Shown one piece after another: positions 20,096-26,911 of a stretch of DNA of 26,911 nucleotides. The notes beneath the pieces are model-generated. The model was not told the DNA's origin. It did no database searches and saw only the letters and a list, made by a program, of their open reading frames with translations. The stretch is from Reticulitermes lucifugus. Its lineage: Eukaryota; Arthropoda; Insecta; Blattodea; Rhinotermitidae. Position 1 is the stretch's first letter. Every line of letters begins with the position of its first letter. The DNA lies in assembly GCA_026260175.1 (NCBI GenBank), contig JAKCWW010006122.1:2251-29161 (forward strand), read 5' to 3'. The translations under genes were made by a program, and so were the position numbers.

Positions 20096-20215
20096 TTATG
20101 CATCCGTCTCCCCTGAGCCCTCCTCCTCCATGATGGGCACAATAAGGTTATCCTTGGACATAAGATTGTACTTGGTGACAAAAGCTGTGAATCGCCGGCA
20201 CAGATACGTTTCATT
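20096..20215 (-). CDS. Mob4: MOB4 exon 5 (last)
   Basis: The acceptor TGTTCCAG is followed by AATGAAACG. The exon encodes [19 protein letters not shown], then SKDNLIVPI, and a short acidic end [15 protein letters not shown]. This tail is shorter than the vertebrate one. Confidence 0.95.
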   Translation of the reverse strand, partial: NETYLCRRFTAFVTKYNLMSKDNLIVPIMEEEGSGETDA

Positions 20216-23200
20216 CTGGAACAGAGATTTAAAACTGTATGTATACTACACAAGTACAGAAATATTTTTTATTAATTTTATGCTATTGTAGAAGTGAAGG
20301 TGAAGTCCCTGTACACACTGTAGAGGCATACAGAGGGGAAACAAGGTATAGCTTCACTCATTCAACACTAGGAGGAGGTAAGTGGCCAGCCTAATGCCCC
20401 ACGCTCTTTACCCCTGCAGAAGGAGCCCACCATACACACACAGCAAGGAGGCTGGGTGGGTCCCAGAGCCAGTTTGGATGTTAACTCTGCTGGGATTCGA
20501 ACTCTGTACCATCCAGCCCATAGGTCAAGTCACTATGCTGACTGTACTATTGTGCGAATAATAATTTTGGTGATGGTGATAACTGATAAACAGAAAAACC
20601 ATGGTCCACATGACAAGACAGCTTGTGGCCCATATGGCATTAGTAATAGTGATAGTGTTAATGAATTTACAGATGCCAAAGAGGGAAAAAAAGTGACAGA
20701 GAGAGAAATTTTGTATTAGTTGCAGCATTACCTCAAATTCATCAAATGTTGTCCGATGATGAAAGTATGCATGAGAAAAGATTCGGTACACTCTACGACA
20801 AACAGACCCCAACTTTGCCACTGATGATTCTTTGATACTAACTCTGGAAAATAAGATAACAAAACACATTATTGTATCTTCTGTATGTCAGGGGTCCTGA
20901 AACTGACGGCATTAGATTAGGTACATTGCACTTGAGGACAGGGTCTGTGATGCATAACGCATGAACTGCTCTAAAGTGGTAAGAAATTTGTTGTAATTAG
21001 AAAGCCACTCAGTTTCATGAAAACTTGAAGACTGCCATTTTAACCCTCCTGTAATCAGACTGTAACAGTAAGCCTCTATAAACTCACACCACTTAGCATG
21101 CAAAGGCAGATCATAAAATTCCAAGACTGATTTTGCTGTACACTCTGTGCAAAGAAAAATTGAGATTAATGTGAATAACTTTTCTGATGTATGCGACTAG
21201 GTTCCACAGTACAACAAAGGTGAAGACTGTACTTTGCTTGGACATGCCATATTCACTGGTAGACAAGTGGCTAGGAGACTGGCATTGATACCAATTTGAG
21301 TCATGGTATCAATGTATATTCTTTCTTTAGCATATGTTGTTTGTGCACAAATACTTATCTGAAAAGTGCAATTATATTGTCTTTAACTGTATGTTTCAAA
21401 CATTTCTGCGGTGTTGGTGAGGCTAGAAGTGTGAGGAAAGAAGGTAATTCTGTGATCTGTTGTTCACTGGCAGTCTGACTTAAAAGTTCCATGTTCAAAT
21501 GTGACTGTAGACAAGCAGTTTTATTTCCAAAAACACATATTTTATAAGCATCTTTGTCTCTTAAAGTATACCCCTTAATTATACAAAATATGTTAGCTCT
21601 TGAAAGAGCTGTTTTCAAGATCAGTATCTTTAAACCTTCAATGTTGGCCTCCGTGCACTGCACAGACCTCTAATTCTTCACCTGCTGCCAGCCTTGGTGT
21701 ACCATATGGTTGTGAATGTATTTAAGGGTACTATAAATTTAAAACCCCTTGGCCCTGGGCAGTACTTGGCATTTAACCCCAGCGTCACTGAGGGTTAATA
21801 TGAGGTACAGTGCCCAGAGTACTTCGGTTCAACCACTGATCATAACAATGCATGGAGTTATCTGGTACTGTCTGTAGCAGCAGCTAATGCTTTTTTCTTA
21901 TTTCATTTTCTCAAAATGACCCAAAAGGGAGCTTTCAGGAAGTGCTAGAGATTCTTTAAATTGAACAGCGTTCTGAAAGGCGAGTACCTGAAGCGTTTCA
22001 ACCAGTGACGGACTGCTGTAATCAGTACATTCACTTAGGCTGAGACTTCTGTAATAAGCATAAATTTTAATTAGCACATATGATTTTTAGTCAGAGAGAG
22101 AAAAAAAAAAAAAGAACCTGACTGCCATCGAGTGGTGGTTATGGCACAAAGAAAGCATAAATATGCTGCCTGGACAGGGTCTGTCACAGTACTGATATCT
22201 GTAACAGTGACTGAATTCTACATCCCACAGAGATCGCTTCCGTGACCTCAAACGCTCTGGTGCAAGATACACAAGCTTCTGTTTCCCCTTCAGAAAACAT
22301 GGCTGTATGAAAAGCCACAAATACAGGGAAGATATTTCTTGACCGTTTCAGTAACTATCAAATTTTCAGGAAGATCATGTCTCATGTAATTAGCTCTAAC
22401 CTGCTAGGAAAATATTTATTGCTGTTTAATAGGCATGCTGCTCCATCTAATGTGTGCCGTGTGTAGTCTATTGCTGGGCATTCTTTGGGTGTTTTGTGTG
22501 CTGCACATAGGAATATCCATTGCTCAGTTGCTGTCATCTGGGTGCATGTCTCTGGATGACACTCACTTTGAAGTCGTACAGCCAAGCCATTCAGTTCCAT
22601 ACAGAACTGCCTAGAAGTAAGACACGAAGATGCAGTCACCATCAAGACATTTTGCTCTAGGTGTCAGAAATAGCCATATTTTGTGTTTTAGAATATTATA
22701 TTACCAACAGCGTGTTTCACATTATTATTAAATATTGCACTAATCATGTAGAGTTGCACTTCAGATTTATTCAGATACATGAACCAGGCAGGTGAAATTA
22801 CTTGAATCCAGTTTTATAGAACAGATGTGATGCCATGAACACACGTGAGCATGCGCGCGCACAATGCAAAGTAGGTTGGCTCAAGTGGCAATGTGCCTGA
22901 CTTGTATTAAAGATGTTGGGAGTCTAAGAGTATCCTGCTTAAAGGGTTTCTTCAAGATTTTCTCAGTTCCTCTACAGAGAGAAAAGATAATGTCATAAAC
23001 CACAATTCTTTCCACTTCCATGTACAGTCATTCTCTCATCTCATTTGATGGTATACATGATACAACTTCATTAAGTAACTTATTAACGAACCATTTGAAT
23101 TAACTGCTATAATAAATGACAGAAGCACTGACATACTAGACAGACTGCTATTCTCAATCATAGCTTGGTCATCTGTTGTCCTGACTGAGGGTTTTCATGG

Positions 23201-25496
23201 TTTTCCTCAGTTCCCCTGGAAAATACCACAATACTACCTCAGTTAGACAATCAGGCCATGATCAAAATCACTTCTAGTTCATCATTCATGAATCACCATA
23301 CCACTGAATGCTGTACAGTCTACATTACTGACAATTGTAAAATGATACCCCCAAAGACTCCACTGACATAGCAGATGTAGAGAGGTAAAAACATATTTTA
23401 ATTAGGTTTAAGATCTGTACTTTTGAGGCAGGAATAACAACATGTTGTTGTCAAGCAGTAAGGAAATCATTATGCATATCATCCAATACACTGACAGGAA
23501 TCCAAACAATGCATTTGTATTCAACCTCCCTTGTGTAAGGTGATCAAGAATATTTTCTAACAAAGGAAGTTGTACAGCAGTAGTAGTTTTCAGTTAAATA
23601 CACACATTTTGGAAACTGACTCTGCTACCATTATCAGAAAAACCAAAGAAATATAAAATGTCCTCTGTTTGGGTTCGACTGAGCCTATTTCTATGCCCAA
23701 AAGGTACTTGTTAATCACGTTATTACTGTTATGTCTGCAGGAAAGGTAAAATAAAAAATATAACATTGAATGATATGGTCAGATTGCATGCATTTATGGC
23801 CAAGGTGGCATATGCTCTTATGCAACTGAACTTGGCCATTCATTGTTTCTGGTCATATTATTGGTGCCAAAGGAAAAAGAACTCATTAAATCAGTCAATT
23901 TCTACTGTCAAATATGCATACTGTAATTAAAACTGGCATTTCTATACAAGTGTATTTATTAGACATGAATTGTCTTTTAAAAATTATATAATTAACAAAG
24001 TGTAAAAAATACTGGCTAAATATCTAGCTTACAACACATTCAACAGTGCACTTGTACCTACTACTACTGGATTTGGTGAAGTAAACCAAGCAATTTAATT
24101 TCCTCTGTTCCCATCCATGCCTGGCAGATTCAGACAGATGCAACATTACTACAATGTGTCACCGTTTCATTCTGTGTATGGGAGACCAGTAATTCCGCGT
24201 AATCAGAGCCAATCTGACAGTAGTTTGACCCTGAGATAAGGGTATCTTCCTACTCGGCTTAAACAGTACTGGGATAGATATCTGGTTTGCCACTTTTTGT
24301 TTCATAAGAAAGGAAGGATCAAAACACATTCATGTTTTATCCCTACAGTGACAGGTTTATGCAGTATACCCAAATGTAGTTACAGTAGCTCAGTAAAGTA
24401 ATTTAATGATGGGGTTCATTCTGGCCAGAGATGAAATCTTTACTCCCAGATCAAATACTGAAGCACATATTCAATAGGATCTGAAGGGATCAAAGCCCCA
24501 TCATACATAATTTCCCTGGCAGATGAGAACAGAAGAAAATGAATTTTATGACATCCACTGTAATTATCCACAATATTAAATTTTGTTAGTGAATAATTAT
24601 GCATGGTTTGAACTTTGTGATGTATGTGCTGTCTAACTAATTATAATCAAAGTCAAGACAACATTCTAAAAATTTTGGGCTCTAAAAGTAGTAACACAAG
24701 TGGCATGAATTACATGTGCTCAGATGTATACATATGTATATCTAACAAATCCATTCCAGACTTGCATGGTTCATGTTTAAGTCTGTTAGGTGGAAGTATC
24801 AATGTGACAAAGGACTATGGTGTGACTTCATTGCTATGCGATTACTGATGTTTGTATTTTGGCACCATGAAGTTTGTTGTAATAACAGTACTAGTTGTTA
24901 CTAAGCTGTTACTTCATCTCCATACCTATTCCCATTCACTTCAAGCATGTTATTCCAGGGAATAACATGCATTAAAATCCAAAGCGTAACCTCGCGTTGT
25001 TATAAACTCGTAATGAAAGCTTCACAGTTTGACGTTCTTTGGGGCTAGTTTTAAATCTGTCTTTACCTCAGATGTTCGTACTTCCACACCCCTTCATCTT
25101 GTGCATCAGGGGGAGTTAATATTAGATCGATGTTCGATGGTTCCCGACGTATTTGTTGCTGAATATATTGTTGTACAGCCAGTGTACTATCCATCTCTTC
25201 AAAGGGTTCATCGGGCCAGCGACTGAAATCCTGTTGCAATATGTTAATATTAAAAAATAACAATAATGGGACTGTATCGCAGGAAAATTCGTCACGAACT
25301 GACAGCACAGCAGACCGGAACTTGCGGACAAGTAGTGGCACAATCACACATTACTCCTTTTACTACATGCTATAATAATCCGACGTGGGCGCAGTTTTGA
25401 CTACACTATAACATATCAAATCTATCGATAATTTACCTTTGCTTTAGTTCCTGGCCGATTTCTTCGCACAATAGTCGCACCATCGGCCATCTTCAT
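20096..25496 (-). CDS. Mob4: MOB4 (phocein, MOB kinase activator-like 4), complete five-exon gene
   Basis: Exons on the minus strand are 25496-25437, 25230-25067, 22610-22401, 20843-20732 and 20215-20096. Their sum is 666 bases, or 221 residues plus a stop; human MOB4 is about 225. Every junction is GT-AG and phase-consistent. The protein has the MOB zinc-site ligands Cys92 and Cys97 (CHPETC) and His169 and His174 (HAYFHH), at the positions I expect for the family. Other conserved blocks are [28 protein letters not shown] and [16 protein letters not shown]4 is a core subunit of the STRIPAK phosphatase-kinase complex, binding striatin and STE20-type kinases, with roles in Hippo signalling, trafficking and neuromuscular synapses. 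That role is family knowledge. The gene is convergent with the p25 gene. Confidence 0.97.
20305..20536 (-). mobile_element. tRNA-derived SINE in MOB4 intron 4
   Basis: On the minus strand it reads CATAGTGACTTGACCTATGG, a good B box (GAGTTCGAATCCC), then CCAAACTGGCTCTGGGACCC and CACCCAGCCTCCTTG. It has the same head and body order as the copy at 12685 and sits in the same orientation as the gene. Confidence 0.8.
20732..20843 (-). CDS. Mob4: MOB4 exon 4
   Basis: The acceptor TTTTCCAG is followed by A, which completes Arg145. The exon encodes [15 protein letters not shown] and the zinc-binding SHAYFHH segment, ending FDEFE in phase 0 before GTAATG. Confidence 0.97.
20844..22400 (-). other. MOB4 intron 3
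   Basis: 1557-base intron with GT-AG ends. An A-rich run at 22099-22114 is the only obvious low-complexity tract. Short frames on either strand carry no known domain. Confidence 0.6.
22401..22610 (-). CDS. Mob4: MOB4 exon 3
   Basis: The acceptor CTTCTAG is followed by GCAGTTCTG, completing Arg75. The exon carries zinc ligands Cys92 and Cys97 and the blocks [18 protein letters not shown] and [16 protein letters not shown]. It ends in phase 2 before GTTAGA. The intron upstream of it is 2456 bases. Confidence 0.97.
22872..23075 (+). mobile_element. Decayed tRNA-derived SINE, a second family
   Basis: An A-box-like GGCTCAAGTGGCAATGTGCC is followed by CTGACTTGTATTAAAG, a degraded B-box region (GTTGGGAGTCTAAG) and TTTTCTCAGTTCC. 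The order fits a tRNA-headed SINE distinct from the 12685 family. Confidence 0.45.
23180..23290 (+). mobile_element. SINE body fragment
   Basis: GGTTTTCCTCAGTTCCCCTG and then GAAAATACC and CAGGCCATGATC follow the usual order of the body region in several insect SINEs. The tRNA-like head is not evident. Confidence 0.35.
24945..24970. repeat. Perfect 12-bp inverted repeat with 2-base spacer
   Basis: GCATGTTATTCC, then AG, then GGAATAACATGC. It lies in MOB4 intron 2. Confidence 0.9.
25067..25230 (-). CDS. Mob4: MOB4 exon 2
   Basis: The acceptor TTGCAACAG is followed by GATTTC. The exon encodes [20 protein letters not shown] through VWKYEHL and ends in phase 2 (AG) before GTAAAG. The intron to exon 1 is 206 bases. 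Confidence 0.96.
25437..25496 (-). CDS. Mob4: MOB4 exon 1
   Basis: Encodes [20 protein letters not shown], matching the start of vertebrate phocein. The donor GTAAAT follows at 25436. Two Met codons lie two residues apart (25496 and 25490), and either could initiate. I chose the first because human MOB4 also starts MVMAEG. Confidence 0.93.
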
Positions 25497-25645
25497 GGTT
25501 GCCACAATCACTGTTTCATGTCCTGACATCTAGCGTCAAAGTTTAGAAATGTGCAGTAGACATACGAATAAAGATTTTGCGCAATGCGTCTATAATGTGA
25601 CAAAAACATTTTGCTCCCTGGCAAGTTTGTTCCTTACAAATTAAA
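25497..25645. promoter_or_regulatory. MOB4 upstream region, possible bidirectional promoter
   Basis: These 149 bases lie between the MOB4 start codon and the opposing ATG at 25646. I see no clear TATA box at a fixed distance. The proposal rests only on position, and the 5' UTR of MOB4 must lie at least partly here. Confidence 0.35.
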
Positions 25646-25951
25646 ATGGTTTTACGTCGCCAGTGGAAGAAGGATGAACGTAATTCCGAACTGTATTTTT
25701 ATAACGTAGTGTAATTCCTTGTCTTTGTCGAAGTGGTACAGAGACGAAAGATCACCTCTCAAGGAAAAGCGAGGGAAATTATTGACTTGGAAGCACATCA
25801 ACGCTTCTTGAGGCTGAATTTCGAACTGCAGAGTAATAGGGCAGGCGCAGCTGTATATGATGAGTTTCAATGGAAAGACATTACCTACATCATTCCTTAC
25901 AACTGTACATGCTGTCGAAATATCCAAAACTACCGACTGTTTCATTGCTAG
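25646..25951 (+). CDS. Possible small two-exon gene, product not recognised
   Basis: ATG at 25646 starts MVLRRQWKKDE. Removing a 54-base GT-AG segment (25680-25733) joins it in frame to LVQRRKITSQGKAREIIDLE and onward, to a TAG at 25949-25951, for 83 residues. The second part has charged, coding-like composition (QRFLRLNFELQS, YDEFQWKDITYIIPYN) and ends with a Cys-Cys pair. I recognise no family. The ATG is 150 bases from the divergent MOB4 start, so a shared promoter is possible. The donor GTAATT is weak, and the whole may be a chance frame or a transposon fragment. Confidence 0.28.
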
Positions 25952-26005
25952 GAAACAGTTATTTTGTTTTCTTCATTTTATTGCCGGCACTATGAGTCCA
26001 GGGCA

Positions 26006-26215
26006 GCAATAGTTCAGTTAGTATAATGACTTGGCTACGGGGTGAATACTCTGATTTCTATGCATGTAAGGGTTAGGGATTTTTCTCTTCGTCGCACCGT
26101 CCAGACCGACTCTGGTGCGCACCCGGTCTCCTGTCTAGTGGCGAAAGGGGTGGGTGTGAAGCTGGATACTCACTCCATCTAATTCCGAGATTAAGAATAC
26201 GTGGAGATATACCTC
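26006..26215 (+). mobile_element. tRNA-derived SINE, same family as 12685
   Basis: The head is degraded (TAGTATAATGACTTGGCTAC). The body matches the 10860 copy well: GTCCAGACCGACTCTGGTGC, GAAGCTGGATACTCACTCC, TTAAGAATACGTGGAGATAT and ACCTCC. Confidence 0.75.
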
Positions 26216-26838
26216 CATTCCATACATTGTCATAGCGTGGTACTTAATTGAGTATAGGCACAACTTTAAAATTAGTCCCGTATTTGGTCGCTTTGATGTA
26301 ATATCCGATCCATTAAGAATCATGACAAAGGGATGTCTGTTTTGCGTCATGAAGATTGTTTGTAACCAGCGGCGCCGGCAGCGAGGTCGACCGTGGTGCA
26401 CTGACATTGAATAATTCAAATCAAACAATAAAAATTCTACCAACAACAAAACTGAATTTCGTACAGGTTCACTACTTTTACTATAAGCATTAATCAAGGA
26501 TTTTAATTAAATCACATCTATCTTATCAAGCATTGAAAATTAAAAATATTTGTAATGTTTAATAATTTAGCATTCCACTGCTTTTAAGCAATGCTTATGG
26601 GGAGAGTAGCTGTTTTAAAGCGTGATGTTTGTTTATTGTTCGTTTCTCACTTTTGCTTACAAACTTAGGATTGTGGCAAGTGGTTATCATTCACTTACGT
26701 GACTACCTGAACACCACACAAAGTTGTCTAAAAACGACACTTTGGAACTGGGCACAGGACTGATAACCTTCTCTTCATAATTCCGGAACTTTTTACTGGG
26801 GTAGCTTTTAGCATAATTATTGTCGTCGCCGATCCCAG
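26216..26838. other. Right-flank stretch without a gene
   Basis: The 120-residue minus frame at 26135-26497 begins inside the SINE and has no known domain. The remainder is AT-rich with no defined element seen. Confidence 0.3.
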
Positions 26839-26911
26839 TGGCCGCGCAGTCTAAGGCATGGGTCTACGGCCGCTCGCTTACTGGGATTGTGGGTTCGAAT
26901 CCCGCCTAGGG
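26839..26911 (+). mobile_element. tRNA-like unit at the right edge (SINE head or partial tRNA gene)
   Basis: It has an A-box-like GTGGCCGCGCAGTCTAAGGC and a perfect B box GGTTCGAATCC at 26892-26902, about 50 bases apart, ending CGCCTAGGG at the window edge. The words resemble a tRNA-Leu-like head. I could not form a full acceptor stem or identify an anticodon arm, so a SINE head is more likely than a working tRNA. It differs from the other SINE heads here. Confidence 0.55.

Larger units (their letters stand above)
22611..25066 (-). other. MOB4 intron 2, with SINE remnants
   Basis: 2456-base intron with GT-AG ends. It holds a decayed SINE (22872-23075), a SINE-like body fragment (23180-23290) and a perfect 26-base palindrome at 24945. 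The rest is AT-rich without genes. Confidence 0.7.

Noticed and set aside
20008..20291. Plus- and minus-strand frames around MOB4 exon 5 in other frames
   Set aside because: They are shadows of the MOB4 last exon, which is set by protein conservation and an AG acceptor.
26839..26911. A functional tRNA gene
   Set aside because: A and B boxes are present, but no acceptor-stem pairing or anticodon arm can be drawn and the window ends. A SINE head is the simpler reading.

Overview
The window is eukaryotic nuclear DNA, AT-rich and dominated by introns and repeats. The proteins read across its exons look like insect orthologues, and I favour a large-genome insect such as a cockroach, termite or relative. 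That placement is inference from protein style and repeat content. There are no operons, phage genes or CRISPR arrays.

Two conserved genes converge. On the + strand, a ribonuclease P/MRP p25-type (Alba family) gene has four exons that I could join exactly (3563-3657, 5727-5905, 7002-7118, 17291-17570). They give about 223 residues. A short first exon, possibly 896-905, must supply the start codon or its first base. On the - strand, the MOB4 (phocein) gene is complete in five exons (25496 down to 20096, 221 residues). All of its splice sites and reading phases agree. The 3' ends of the two genes face each other across about 2.5 kb (17570-20096) that holds a long inverted repeat and a pogo/Tigger-like MITE.

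The last intron of the p25 gene is about 10.2 kb (7119-17290) and contains other units. One is a - strand single-exon reading frame (15025-13889) with the N-terminal domain of the rRNA methyltransferase NSUN5. That domain is followed by two in-frame copies of a 120-residue Lys-rich segment and then a stop, with no methyltransferase domain visible. Another is a + strand 102-residue ORF (15958-16266) that looks like the N-terminal helix-turn-helix part of an IS630/Tc1-type transposase protein. The intron also holds a roughly 97-bp minisatellite, a 551-bp TA-flanked MITE, a 110-bp hairpin and SINE copies.

At least five copies of one tRNA-derived SINE family lie across the window on both strands. 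A different tRNA-like unit runs off the right edge. Head-to-head with MOB4, 150 bp away, is a possible small two-exon gene that I do not recognise (25646-25951). Nothing here is a clear new molecular system. The points most worth a second look are the NSUN5-like domain with its duplicated linker, the first exon of the p25 gene, and the long inverted repeat with a hammerhead-ribozyme-like motif.
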